Assembly: GCF_947242115.1 (NCBI RefSeq)
Contig: NC_074713.1
Location: forward strand, 9,306,001-9,370,000
DNA length: 64,000 bases
From: Biomphalaria glabrata
Taxonomy: Eukaryota > Mollusca > Gastropoda > Planorbidae
Direction: 5' to 3'
The translations under genes were made by a program, and so were the position numbers. Below the pieces are notes generated by a model. It did not search any database. It was given only the letters and a program-made list of their open reading frames with translations, and had not been told where the DNA came from. Below are positions 47,815 to 59,289 of the stretch, piece after piece. Position 1 is the first letter of the stretch. Every line of letters starts with the position of its first letter.

Positions 47815-48380
47815 TCTTATCTTATCTTATATAATACAGACGTTACTTCAAAAAAGAAGGTGATTACGTCCTACGCGTCATGCATTTAGTCATGCATATT
47901 AACCAATGACTTAAATTCTGCCAAGTCACTGGTTTTCCTGGCTAACTCAGGCAACCCATTCCATACTCTAATAGCACTAGGGAAGAAGGAGTATTTGTAC
48001 AAATTTGTCCTAGCATATGGGACGAGGAATGTGCCTTTATCTTTGTGTCTTTCAGAGTATTTTATTAAATTTTGTTTTTGTATTTGAAGATTATGGTTCA
48101 GTGTTTTATGTATGATTGCTACTTTACTTTTGAGCCTTCTGTCCTGAAGGCTTTCTAAATTTAGTGATTTTACCATAGGTGTTACTCTAGTCAAATGTGA
48201 ATATTCGTTTGTTATGAATCTCACTGCTCTATTTTGTGTCTGTTCCAATTTCTTTGTTTTCTTGAGTAGAGGGGTCCCAAACGGAGGATGCATATTCTAT
48301 TATTGGCCTAACCAAGGTTAAATAACATTTTAGTTTTATGTTCTTGTTTGATTTATAGAAATTTTATGTATTACTTTGTT
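47815..48380 (-). mobile_element. LINE family A, longest copy (ORF2 C-terminus)
   Basis: The minus strand encodes, in one frame, KKLEQTQNRAVRFI, MVKSLNLESLQDRRLKSKVA, YARTNLYKYSFFPSAIRVWN and GLPE, the C-terminal region after the reverse transcriptase in Jockey/CR1-like LINEs. Upstream, in a shifted frame, LKCYLTLVRPIIEYASSVWD gives the thumb-region motif. TTATC-repeat tail at left. 5' truncated near 48380. At least seven shorter copies occur in this window. Confidence 0.85.
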
Positions 48381-48390
48381 CTATTTATGT

Positions 48391-48429
<39 letters not shown>

Positions 48430-48715
48430 CTTTATTGTCCATATGGAAATTTTTCTTACAATTTGTGCATTACACCAAACAAAAAACATTATAACTATAA
48501 GAAACCAAAGTGTACATTCTCACCAGACGCACTCATAATTTACATGTGACAAAGTTTATATCAGATTGTTCTTATTTAATGATTTGATTGCCAGGGGAAC
48601 AAAAGAGTGTTTGTGTCTTTTTGTCTTTGCCATCGGTGTCTTGTATCTCTTTTGTGATGGTAAAATCACAAAATCCTGACACAAAGGGTGATTCTTTATT
48701 TCGAGGATCTTGTTA
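48391..48715 (-). mobile_element. LINE 3' end with (ATT)n tail
   Basis: A run of about 13 AAT units is followed by CTTTATTGTCCATATGGAAA, closely like CTTTATTGATCCTTACGGAA at the 3' end of the LINE at 10483-11860. The section GATTGCCAGGGGAACAAAAG continues the resemblance to LINE 3' coding sequence. The family A LINE abuts it on the left. Confidence 0.6.
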
Positions 48716-48717
48716 GC

Positions 48718-48812
48718 TTTTTTTTTTATTCTATTTATGTATTACTTTGTTCTATGTATTACTTTGTTCTATGTATTACTTTGTTCTATGTATTACTTTG
48801 TTCTATGTATGT
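48718..48812. repeat. 17-bp tandem repeat, about 5 copies
   Basis: Units TTCTATGTATTACTTTG, the first partly altered. Confidence 0.9.
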
Positions 48813-48969
48813 ATTTTTTTTACGTGTAAAACGTGTAAAACAAACGAAAAAAATACTCTCATCTTTATTCTCTCTCTCCCTCTCTCTCCTCTCTCTCTCT
48901 GTGTTTGTGTAACCAATTGTTAATTAATTATTCAATGTATCTAGCATTGTTAACAAAATGTTCTGTAAG

Positions 48970-51225
48970 CTCAATCTGAAGGCGCTTTAACGGACATAAA
49001 ATAGAGCTAACAAACTGAGGGTTGAACAGACCGTACATTTTGACGATTTACGTTGCGTTTAGAAAAGTCGTGGAACGCAAGTTTCTCTAAAGGGCTTTAT
49101 CGAGTAATCACTACTATACAAGGTGATGATGGTTGGTGCACTTGTTATTGCACTCTCGAAATCACGGGGAGGGGGGGGGGGGGGCAATAAAGAGTACCGT
49201 ATACAGGAGAGCAGCAGAATCTCATCTTTAAGTGCCCAGAATATTCAGTTCAGCACTGTTCTGAATTGTTCATTGTTCTAAATTCGCTGCAACTTTATCG
49301 CCAGGTACACTAGCTATCACAGCATTACAGAAGTCACGGCCAGAGAGTACAGTGTTTCTCTAACTTTTCCATGTGTCGAGAATTTAGTTAGCGTCCCCCT
49401 AGCTAGCTGGGGAACTTTGGGAAGCGCTATATGCTCTCACAATGGGGCCCGAAACAATTATAAAACTTTTTTTCCTGTTAAATTTTGCATAAATATTTTA
49501 ATTAAGTTTATAATCCTAATCTAAGCCCCACGTATATTATCATTATCGTAAGCCCCCAGCACCAAGCGTTTTCCTGTTTTCTGGTTCGCAGAGCTCGCTC
49601 TCATAGTAAATAGAACGCAAGTCAAAAAAACAGTTACATTAAAAAAGAATGGGACATGCCGATATTGATATGTTTCCTTGAAATAAACGAGGCAGCACTG
49701 GCCAATACTATTGTTTGAGAACATTCGAGTGATATGTAGCGAACGTACGTCAATAATTTATTTGGTCTCCTAAACGTCGTCTACATAAAGATGTACAACA
49801 TTCGGGAGAGTTTCGGTCATTCTAACATAAGAAAGTCGAGAAGAATCACTTTAGAGGAGACGTACTGAAACGACTTCTTCCAAACGTTTTAAGTCGATGT
49901 TGTTGCAGACGCCTCTCTAGAAAACGGTTTACATTTTGAAAGGTCCTTATCAGAAAATGAAACGCTATTAAAAATGACATGTTTCGTCCAACATCGGTAC
50001 TAATGTCATTTTACTTGGTCAATTATCAACTATGGATTGACTACTACAATGAAAATACAACATGAAATAGAAATCGGCATGCTCTACCCCACCCTCTTCC
50101 GTTTTGTAAGGACGTCGCGCCTCCTCCCTACACCCCACTCCCAAATGAACCTCGCTTTCCCCTAGGAGGGGGGGGGGGGGCGCCCCACAGTTTGAGAAAT
50201 GATGCGTGATAATGTAGTTGAATTATCTTATCTATTACAGGCGTTACTTCAACAAAAAAAATAATAAAAGAAGATATTACATCCTACGCATTTCATGTAT
50301 GTTGATCCATAATTTAAACTTTGATTTAATGAGATCTGACCTTTTCTAAGCAGTGGGGGTAGAAATCCTTAAAGAGCTGACTGATGAGTCAAACAAACTC
50401 GAAGATTACGAACTGCATCAACATAGGAAACTTGGTGACTCGTGATGTTGCCTGTTGACAGTTTGCAAAATGTTTCTGCATCTTTAAATTTCCAATTGTC
50501 ACTAGTCAGAAGAAACGAGAAAAGGAAATGTTTTTACTGATGTGTATTACTATTTCATAAACGATTCGTTGATTTAGAGAATTATTTAATTAGTTTAAAA
50601 TTGAAATGGAACTTAGTATATATAGGGGCCGTTACGTTTCTTCTTTCCTTTAAGATGCCGGCTACTCTCGTTGATTTGTTCCTAGGCTTTTATGTTGTTT
50701 AATATAGCCGGAACATCACCTGCTTTTTTAAAAATTATTTTCATAAAAATGCCAAATTCAATGATCAACCTAACCTACTTTTTAAACCCGTGAATTAGTG
50801 TATCTGTTACAATGAAATTTCATGGCCCGCTCTCTCTTTCCTTCTCTTTCGCCCCCATTTTTTTTTTTACCTGAGCATCGTAATTTCTCCCACATTGACT
50901 TTTGACTTAATTTGGAAAGACCCGCTTCTAAGTGCACCCCCCGACACATAGATCTATATGCTGGCCCCGTTTATTATTATTTTTTTTTACTTACCCGCTC
51001 CCTCCCTTCCCTCACCAAAAGTTAGCCCTTCGTACACATTCACGTTCGCCTTTCTACTTTTATCTTGGTATTTTGTTCTTCTCTAAATACAAAGAAATAT
51101 GATTTTGGTTTTAATACTGTATATAAGATAGGATAATCGTTTATGTGACCCCTTTTGAATGTAGCGAAATTACAATAGATCTAGATTTATTTTTTCAATG
51201 GTAAGCTATTAGGATTTAGTAGTTG

Positions 51226-51256
<31 letters not shown>

Positions 51257-52350
51257 GTGTTACAAAGTAGCCTACCATTCATTACTTTCTCTCTCTCTCT
51301 CTCTCTCTCTCAAAAGACACTAGATCTATCTTGTTAAGATTCCATTTATTCTAAATTTTCATGATAAACACAATGACAAGTTAATATTGCCAACTAAATG
51401 AAAAACAAAATTGAGCTATAATTTTAACAATTTCTCAATACGTGTAAGTTATACTTCCTATCCAATCTCCCCTTACCTCTAGTTAGTTCGCTAGTACAAG
51501 TGTATCAGCTCGTCCTTTACTCTGTACACCCGATACACCAGAATGCTAGCTATTCATTTTTTTCCCCGCTATGTATGAAAATCGCCACTAGACGGAGCAT
51601 CTATATCGAGCATGATAAATACGATAATCAAATCCGGTTTTAACCGCGTCAATGTCCAGTGGCCCGCATACTTTGGGCATCGTTGCTCGACAAGTCTCTG
51701 GAAGATAGTAATGATATGAAGATAGAATATCGCCAGATGTAGCCAAGGTAGCCTACGAACTTCATGCGGGCCACAGAAACGTAAAAGTAGCAGTCCTAAG
51801 TCCATGAGAATTTTGTTCCGATAAGAATTCTCGATTTAGATCTAAAAATTTGTTTCAGGTTAATTCATTTTAAATCAAGATGTGTGTGGAGACTTTGGAA
51901 AACGCAAGAACCTTATTATATAACCAATAGAGGGCTCTGGCCACATCCTTCCATTCAGATCTCTCCTGGGCCTTTCGTCTCCACGCTTTAACCCCAAGCT
52001 GTTGCAGATCTGCTTCCACATCATCAAATCCATGTTTATCTCGTGCGTGTGTATAAATCGTACGGGTGGTCCAGAGTGAGACGCTGCTTGCAAGGATAAT
52101 GTTTTGGCGTGCGTGTCTTGAAATGATCAAGCGTTTAAATTGCTACCCAACAGATAAATCCAGGCTTTGTGGAAGACAGACGATCTGGGCGATACAGGCA
52201 CAACAGCTATTTTAGCTGCGAAAGAATATGTTAAATAATACGAATGTAACTTTCTTCCATTATCAAGTCTTCTCTGTGCAACCAGGCTATTATGTCATTA
52301 CTATTAGACATTTTCTGAAACAACAAATGTATTGCCGCTATTAAGTCTAT
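48970..52350. other. Intergenic repeats and low-complexity DNA
   Basis: No gene recognised. Contains a decayed hAT-like end pair (49351-49429, CAGTGTTTCTCTAACTTTT), a family A LINE tail (50220-50300, minus), a poly(T) tract (51225-51254), a (CT)n tract (51289-51310) and poly(G) runs (49164-49183, 50165-50180). The stretch 51405-51600 is a dispersed repeat related to 2840-2990 and 3240-3350. Confidence 0.5.
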
Positions 52351-52359
52351 ATGTATCCC

Positions 52360-52565
52360 GCGGATACACATTTGAGACCAAAAGAAAATCCGCTGCCGAG
52401 GAAAGACGCAGAACATCTTAATCAACCACCGGCGGACAATGGTAATGCTTGTCCCGGATGTGGCAAAATATGTAGGTCACAGTTGGAGCTGCGTAGCCAC
52501 AGGAAATACTGCATTCCTCGTTAATTTTCGGACTCGATAACAAGCCTTATTATTATTATTAAGTC
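52360..52565 (+). mobile_element. LINE family B 3' fragment
   Basis: Has GATACACATTTGAGACCAAA, GGCAAAATATGTAGGTCACA, TTGGAGCTGCGTAGCCACAG, TGCATTCCTCGTTAATTTTC and an ATT-repeat tail. The frame retains ISR-type ORF2 tail codons only. Confidence 0.7.
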
Positions 52566-53384
52566 TAAATATCTCTAGACACTCTACGCGTTCGTCTTTG
52601 TAGATGCATTTGATCCGTATTGGTCCTTTCTTAATATGTATAGGCCTACATATATTTTGGTCGGAGTAAACTGCACATTAAAGAGTTAAATCGAGGTTTT
52701 TATTCAGAGCACTGGAGACCAAAACAAAGGAAGAAAAAAAAAAAAAAAAGAAAAATGACAAAAATAAAAAGATATGCGACAGAGGCTGACGCTGCACATG
52801 CAACCTACGCACGCCTAGTGTTTTTACTGCTCACGTTGGGTTTAAATCTCAATGCGATTACTTGATTGTCTTTTTTTTAATGACACGTTTTATGGGGTGA
52901 GCACCACCTGTTACTCACTATATCTACGTTTACGTGACGTCATTTTCAAATGTATGTCAACTTCCATATATGGCGAGACCCAATCAAGCCCCTTAGCAAA
53001 ACAAAGTTAAAAAAAACAACAATTGGTTTCCCTGTAACTAAGTGACGCAATTTTTTATATGTTCTATTTTTAACAATGATGTCAACCAGCCTACACCTGC
53101 TTACGCTTATGTTAATTAGGTCTATGACTTGATATATTGATCCGTTAATGAAGAACAGTAGTGTGAACAACAAATTGTGAAAAAGGAGATTTACCATTTG
53201 TATTTTTAGTTCTTATATTAACCAGACATATTTTGTTTTCTTTCTTGGAACTGCGATTTGTGTAAGCAGCCTATTGACCAAACTTGAGCCCGGCGTTCAC
53301 TTTCTTATCTATTACAATAGGCCCTACCTCTAGGTAACTCGTTTCTCGTGGAAACGAAAACCTTCTGGTTGGGCGGGCTCAAAA

Positions 53385-53530
53385 ACCTGGGTGGACACGA
53401 ATCTCGAAAATGGCTCAAACGATCTTCCTAGAAATTTTACAGTTGGTGTATATCGTTGTGAAAAGGATTACTAGGTAGTTGACCACATTGGGAAAAGTCT
53501 AGTTTGACCCTTATAATTTTTCGAAGTGTC
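53385..53530. repeat. Unclassified dispersed repeat (pair with 20298-20440)
   Basis: Same word order as at 20298-20440, including TTCCTAGA, GTATATCGTTGTGAAA and TAGTTGACC. No ends seen. Confidence 0.6.
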
Positions 53531-53894
53531 GGTAAAAAAAAAAGCAATTTAAATTAGGCTAGAAAACATTTATCTTGAACGGACTAAATATCTTCAGATA
53601 TTTTCGCATTCTTTCAAGAGTTTAATAAATTAATGTTCAGGATTCAGAAATATTTTGCACATCGCCTTCTAAATCTAAAGGCCAATCATTTGAATATTAT
53701 AAAGTAGAATAAATGTCCCCTTTTTTTAAAATCTAACATTCATTCGTGATTAAGAGAAAAATAATCGCTCTATAGGGCCTAAATTGTACAACCGGAAGTA
53801 GCGTGTTTTTTTTTATTATATATACTCCATTAATTAAATCAAGGACAAGATTCCATACATTCATGTGTTGGCGAAATCTAAACTTTAAGAAGGC

Positions 53895-54112
53895 AGCAGT
53901 GATTGGCATTTTCCTTGTTCCATATGCTAGGACAAATTTGTACAAATGCTCCTTCTTCTCTAGTGCTATTAGAGCATGACTGGGCCAGCCAGGAGAACCA
54001 ATGAATTTGCAGAATTTAAGTCATTGGTTAACATGCATGACTAGATGCTTGACGCGTAAAACGTAATCATCGTCTTTTTTGAAGTAACGTCTGCATTGTA
54101 TAGATAAAAAGA
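53895..54112 (+). mobile_element. LINE family A 3' fragment
   Basis: CCATATGCTAGGACAAATTT through GAAGTAACGTCTGCATTGTA matches the minus-strand copies in reverse orientation, ending in a degenerate TAGATAAAAAGATA tail. It lies about 0.3 kb beyond the candidate 3' end of the TTC9-like gene. Confidence 0.75.
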
Positions 54113-54428
54113 TATATTTGACATTTAGAAGCGCAAAGAGAATGAAATAGCATTGGCAGTTTTAAAACCAATATGATGATTGCATTTTTAAATTCATGTA
54201 AAGGTAGCATATATTTCATTTTTAAGAAGGACCTACTGACTATAGAATCCCCATTCACTTAGCTCTCTCGGTGACACACTCAAAAATTGACAATAAATGC
54301 AAAGGAAAATTCTATCTATGACGGGCACAAATCCAATAGATCAAATTAAAAGTTAGTAACGGAACATATTAAAAGGCAAGAAAAGAACATGTTTAAATGT
54401 AGGATCACACTGATGGCAAAATACTTTA

Positions 54429-54434
54429 TTTATT
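54429..54434 (-). terminator. Candidate poly(A) signal of the TTC9-like gene
   Basis: AATAAA on the minus strand, about 370 bases after the stop codon; an overlapping second AATAAA lies at 54425-54430. Confidence 0.5.
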
Positions 54435-54803
54435 ATGGCTTTTATACAGACACATTTATAAAGTGTGGATAAATGATATAAAAAATAAATTTAAGCAAAA
54501 GTGAAATTTAGAGTACACAGTAAGATGATACACAAAATAAGTTCAACATGTAATCCTTGTTGAATATCCTGCATTACAAAATATGCCTTTCCTACGATTT
54601 ATATGTTGTTGTTTTTTTCACTTAGTATTGTTTGCATATCAGACATTGGGTTATCATTAATAAAGTCCAGGAGAATATACTTGCTTAAGTCTATCTTGAA
54701 TATTTATAATGTTTGTAAAGAAATAGTAAACTTAAACTGGATTACATATCCTTGAGCTTTGTTAATGAACTGTCAAAATAATACATCTGCTAAGGTAAGT
54801 GTA

Positions 54804-56744
54804 TCAAAGAATGTCAAACATTCCTCGAAAATTGTCTGCCATGGCTCTGTCTTGCTTTTTGAGTTCCACTTTACACAAATCCATGTACTTCCTAATATTA
54901 GCATCTGAAATGAAAAACAAATATTGCTCTTATGTCACAAGATTAAACTTTGACTCTGTAGATAAAGGAAGATTAGAGAGTATTTCACAACTTCGAGTCT
55001 GTAGATAAGGAAGATTAGAGAGTATTTCACAACTTCAAGTCTGTAGATAAGGAAGATTAGAGAGTATTTCACAAAGACCTCACAAGATTTAACCTTGAGT
55101 CTGAAGATTAAGGAAGAGTAGAATATTTCACAAAGTTATGTAGACCCAGCTGTGACCTACTTTTTGTCCATTGCTATGACATAACAATTTAGAAATATAA
55201 TACAAGGTAAACTAGTTTGGTTTTGACTGACAATCCTACTTAATCCAGTTATGACAATTCGTAAAAAAGGTATTTTCAACATTTAAAAATTACAACTTGG
55301 ATTCAAACTCAAGGCTTGAGCCTCAAGGGAACTAATTAAACATATACCAACACATCTTTTTCCTTGCTAATCTTTATGGACAAGCAAGATTTCAATGTAA
55401 CTTATGCCACTTTTGAAAATTTGTCAAACTATTTTTATATAAGTAGCAAGCAAAATATTTTAAAAAAGCGTTGTTGTTTTTTTTTTTGTTGTTTTTTTTT
55501 AAAATCTTATATAGGGGGAAGATTCCATGCTTACATCTATATATATCCATAATGTAGAAGTTATTTCCATTATTCAATATAAATCAATATAATTAATAAC
55601 CAATAATTAATTGACTAATTTGTTAATTTTTGAATCATTCATGTTTTGTTACGTACAAAAAATATGTATCAGCTTGAATGGAGAATGCTTGTGAATGTGT
55701 TAATTATTTAAGGGGACTAAACCCCTACAAATCGAGCCATATCTGTGAATACAAAATAAATCCCACACATCTAACCCTATGTAGACCCTTATGAAACTGT
55801 AAACCATATCCTCTTTGAATTCCTCTTCCTAATCCTTAGGCAGACCCTACTACCACACAAGCCAACATAACCAACACCCAGTACGGCAGTGCTAAACAAC
55901 TGAAGAGAACAGCACACTATTTTTCCTTGCCACAGTCTTCAAAAGAGCTCACAGATCAGCAGTAAAAAGCTGGCTAGAGGAAGAAGTATCAAACAAAATA
56001 TTAATTAAGTAATCAATTGACTAATTTTTTTACTGATTCATGTCTTTTCTATAAACGATTGTGCAAAGTTTCAACTTGATCCGAGAATGGAGAAATAAAG
56101 TGTACATACATTTTACCAGACAGACAGAGTGAGTCGATATAAGCTATGTAAAAAGTGATCTAAGCTTACCAGGTTTTGCCATTTGAAATGCCGAAAGAGC
56201 TCCATCGTAATCTCCTATGGCATACAGTGATGTACCTTTCCTATAGAGAGCTTTAATATTGTTGGGTGAAGCATCTAATGCAAAATTACAGTGTTCAATA
56301 ATTCTTTCATATTTGGGTGCTGAAGCTTTTAACATGCATGCTAAAATAAAAAAAATAATAATTAGTATACTCATTTCAATCAACAAAGTTGTATTTTTAA
56401 TTTTAACAAAAACTTTATTATGAAAAATATATATATTGAAAATAAAAAAGTTGATAAATACCAGCTAAGTTATTGTGACAATCACAAGTTAATGATCTTG
56501 CATCATCCATCAAGTCCTGTGTCATTGGGGACTTGCCCTTATTTTTTGGAAGTCCGCTCAAACTGGACAGTAAATCTGGACAATTTGAGCTCAGTCCTTT
56601 TAGGTATAGTAAAGCTCTATGGTAGCTCCCAGCTGCTTTGCGAAAGTTTCCTTTCTTGTAGTCTTCATTGCCTCTATCTTTGTATTCCCTAGCTTTAAGT
56701 AATTTTTCAGTGTCACTAATTACGAAACCAGTATTTTCTGCCAT
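54804..56744 (-). CDS. TTC9C-like: TTC9-like tetratricopeptide repeat protein, 3 exons
   Basis: Exons 56744-56462, 56340-56170 and 54904-54804 join to 184 residues with GT-AG introns. Residues 17-48 form a first TPR (AREYKDRGNEDYKKGNFRKA, SYHRALLYL). The second begins at LTCDCHNNLAACMLKASAP (residues 85-103). The third spans about 109-150, with ALDASPNNIKALYRKGTSLY and IGDYDGALSAF. The C-terminus (RKYMDLCKVELKKQ, FRGMFDIL) parallels the end of human TTC9C, which is 171 residues. TTC9 proteins are small cytosolic TPR proteins; TTC9A is reported to bind tropomyosin and Hsp90, but TTC9C's role is unclear. The start has a good context (CACCATGG). Intron 2 holds a MITE-like element with a LINE fragment in it. 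It is divergent from EIF3K. Confident on family, less on the A/B/C subtype. Confidence 0.9.
54952..55078. repeat. 42-bp tandem repeat, about 3 copies
   Basis: Units of GTAGATAAGGAAGATTAGAG, AGTATTTCACAACTTCAAGT, CT. A diverged fourth piece follows at 55090-55135. It starts about 50 bases upstream of exon 3 of the TTC9-like gene. Confidence 0.88.
55500..56149 (-). mobile_element. AAGCTTATATC terminal-repeat element with LINE insert, 20 bp from exon 2 donor
   Basis: The left part (55500-55760) has AAAATCTTATATAGGGGGAA, TTAAGGGGACTAAACCCC and GAGCCATATCTGTGAATAC. The right part (55985-56149) has TATCAAACAAAATATTAATT, TTCAACTTGATCCGAGAATG, CCAGACAGACAGAGTGAGTC and GATATAAGCTATGT. The middle, about 55771-55988, is a LINE fragment. 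The right edge is about 20 bases from the exon 2 donor of the TTC9-like gene. Confidence 0.75.
55771..55988 (+). mobile_element. LINE fragment (RNase H-type LINE C-terminus) inside a MITE-like element
   Basis: Frames contain YETVNHILFEFP and HKPT..PSTAVLNN, and a nucleotide tail AAAAAGCTGGCTAGAGGAAG. All parallel the 3' end of the LINE at 58171-59285 (YETLNHTSL, GSAEQLKKTAHFF, AGCTGGCTAGAAGAAGAAG) in opposite orientation. Confidence 0.7.
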
Positions 56745-57078
56745 GGTGAACAGAGATTAAGCTGGGAGGCTTTTGTTTTAGTGTTTCACTGTAAAAATGA
56801 GCCTAAAGAAAAAAAAAGTAAAATAAATAAATAAGTAAATAGAAAAAAAAATGGCAATGGCTTGTTCTTATGTGCTACATTCAAACAAAAACTTTAACTT
56901 GCAGACTTAGTCATACACTAAGAGTGTATTTAAACCTTTTTAGTTAAAATGCAGGTTCCAAAAGGCAAGTTCTATGTCAAGTTAAACCAAAACAAGTAAT
57001 ATGAAATATTTTTCTAAAACAAATTCCTACTTTATGTTCAAACAATAAATAATAAACAGTCATATTTTATAAATTGTG

Positions 57079-57082
<4 letters not shown>

Positions 57083-57140
<58 letters not shown>

Positions 57141-57162
57141 TAAATACTTTAATATGAGTAAT

Positions 57163-57223
<61 letters not shown>
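57083..57223. repeat. Two (TA)n tracts around a unique spacer
   Basis: TA runs at 57083-57133 and 57168-57222 with a 35-base spacer. They lie about 340 bases upstream of the TTC9-like start codon. Confidence 0.95.
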
Positions 57224-57224
<1 letters not shown>

Positions 57225-57657
57225 TATGCCCATTATTATTTCCCAGCTAAATGTTTTTATGGCTGATACATCCCTTCCTTTTCAGTAAATGGGCCACATT
57301 TTAACGGTCCTCTAATATACCTTTAAGCCTGTGAATTATTGTATCAAAGTGTTGACCGTCTATGTGTGGCTTGTTTTGTGTCTAGGGTATGTGCTGTGTC
57401 ACCACAAACAGACTAGAAAGAAAGATAAATTAGAATATTTCATCATCATTCCTTGCAAATGTATATTAAGAGCGAGTGTGTGTCACTATGTCTTTGATTG
57501 CTTTATTTACTTATTTGAAGTCCTAGTGTTATTGATGTCGTTGCTGGCTGAGCTTCTTGTTTATGGGCTTGCAGCTGGACAGGCATTCTAGTTGGTAGAG
57601 TGCTTGCCTTTGGCACAGCGTATAGCCGGCTACCATGGACTCGATGAATACTGCAGA

Positions 57658-58037
57658 CAGGGTCGGATTTAAGGAAGAGCAGGCAGGATTGCTGCCCTGG
57701 ACCTCCACAAAAGAGATAAAAAAAATAATCTATGTTGTAATTTTCTAACATTGTTTTAGCATTTATATTGCTAACACTTTAAACAGTGTTGTGATTAAAT
57801 AGTGTTCGCTTTTAATATGCAAATGCAGCTTCTGATATACCGGTATGGCATTACTTTCCACAAACTCAAAAGTATATATATTTTTAGAACTAAAATATGC
57901 ATATTGAATTTTTTAAATTTTTTTTTTTTGAAAATGATATTAAATTTACAAGTACTCTGTTTCTTCCTTCTAAAAGATGGCATGTTTTTAAATAATTATT
58001 CATAAGTGGATCTCAATGAAGCTTAAATCTGGCCCTG
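57658..58037. mobile_element. 380-bp hAT-like MITE
   Basis: Ends CAGGGTCGGATTTAAG and, reverse complemented, CAGGGCCAGATTTAAG. Flanks ACTGCAGA and ACTGCAGG agree at 7 of 8 bases. It has landed in an older sequence whose left side (57580-57650) has a tRNA-like TAGTTGGTAGAGTGCTTGCC word. Confidence 0.85.
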
Positions 58038-58170
58038 ACTGCAGGCAGAAATGGTCTACTGTGGGCAGTAATAGTATCGATACGCCTAGTATCAGTGGTG
58101 GTTACTTCTCTAGCAGTAGTGGTGGCAAAGTACAAATAGGGCCAGTTGATGTACTTGAAATAGTAGGTAT

Positions 58171-59285
58171 TCTTCTTCTTCTTCTAGCCAGCTTTATTGC
58201 TGCTGAGCTGTGAGCTATTTTGCAGACTGTGCCAAGGAAAAAAAGTGTGCTGTTTTCTTCAGTTGTTCAGCACTGCCGTACAGGGTGTTGGTTATGTTGG
58301 GCTGTAATGGAAGTAGGGTCTGCCTAAGGTGGATTAGGGAGGGGCATTCAAAGAGGTATGGTTTAAGGTTTCATAAGGGTGGGCGCAGTGTCTGCAAAGG
58401 GGAAGTTGTGTGGAGTTTATTTTGTTCAGGTGGTAATTAAATAGAGGTGTGTCCTGTTCTTAGTTGGATAATAGTACATTGTTCTTTGCGGGGGAGGAAG
58501 TTAATACTGTCCAGTTTGTTAGGCATAGAAGTCATTTCTTTGTACATGGCTCTGCCTGTGTTTCCTGATGCCCATTGGTTGAGCCACTCCTCTTTGTGAT
58601 TGTTGACTAACATTGACCTTATGAGGTAGCTTACAGGTCTGCCTGGTTGTTCAATAGATGAACCTGCCTTTAATAGCTTATTTATCTGCCTTTTTATTTC
58701 CCATGATGCCAATGTGTCCAGGGATCCACTGTAGTGTGATATTGATATTTAATTTTGATATCATCTGGTGGATTATCACAATTAGTGTTGTTAACTCTCT
58801 TGGGCTGTTTGAGGTGTTGCTGTTAAGTGCTTGCAGAGTGGATTGGGAGTCTGTAAAGACAACAATATCTGATGGTGATTGCACTCCTTCAAATAATTTG
58901 TTTTCCACTGTCTGTTGTGCTATGGTAATTGCCTCAATTTCGTCTTGAAAGTTTGAGCAGTAATCGCCACACAGTGCACTTATTTCAAAGTGTTTATTTT
59001 TAGGGAAGACCAGGAAGGCACCAAGACCAGCATTGATGGTAGCTTTGAAGGCCGATCCGTCGGTATATATATGGATAGCTTTCAATTGTTTCGAGCTTGC
59101 TTACTTTGAGCTCCAATGGATTTGATTCTTTTGTTAAGGTGTTATTTATTAAATGTGTTTTAATGGTTGGTTGTCTGTAGTTTAGTCTGGGCGTTATATT
59201 TGAAAATCTGGTAACTTTTTCTCTGTTATTGGGTAGGTGGTGTTTTAGGGCTAGTTCGTCAGTAAGTTGAAATCCACCTATTAAT
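58171..59285 (-). mobile_element. LINE fragment encoding RNase H and ORF2 C-terminus
   Basis: The minus strand reads YTDGSAFKATINAGLGAF, ALCGDYCSNFQDEIEAITIA, FTDSQSTLQALNS and LQWIPGHIGIMGNKKADK: an RNase H fold with the D-E-D and H-x-G-x-x-G-N-x-x-A-D signature. A second frame at 58712-58437 and a third near 58430-58230 continue the C-terminal zinc/cysteine region. At least two frame changes are present. A GAAGAAGAAG tail lies at about 58171-58182. An RNase H after the reverse transcriptase points to an I-clade or related LINE. 5' truncated near 59285. Confidence 0.85.
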
Positions 59286-59289
59286 CACA

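Noticed and set aside
50160-50206. hAT-like end CAGTTTGAGAAA next to a G-run
   Set aside because: No matching partner end or target duplication could be found nearby.
58437-59085. Host ribonuclease H gene
   Set aside because: The RNase H motif is followed in shifted frames by LINE C-terminal sequence and a GAAGAAG tail; it is a LINE fragment.
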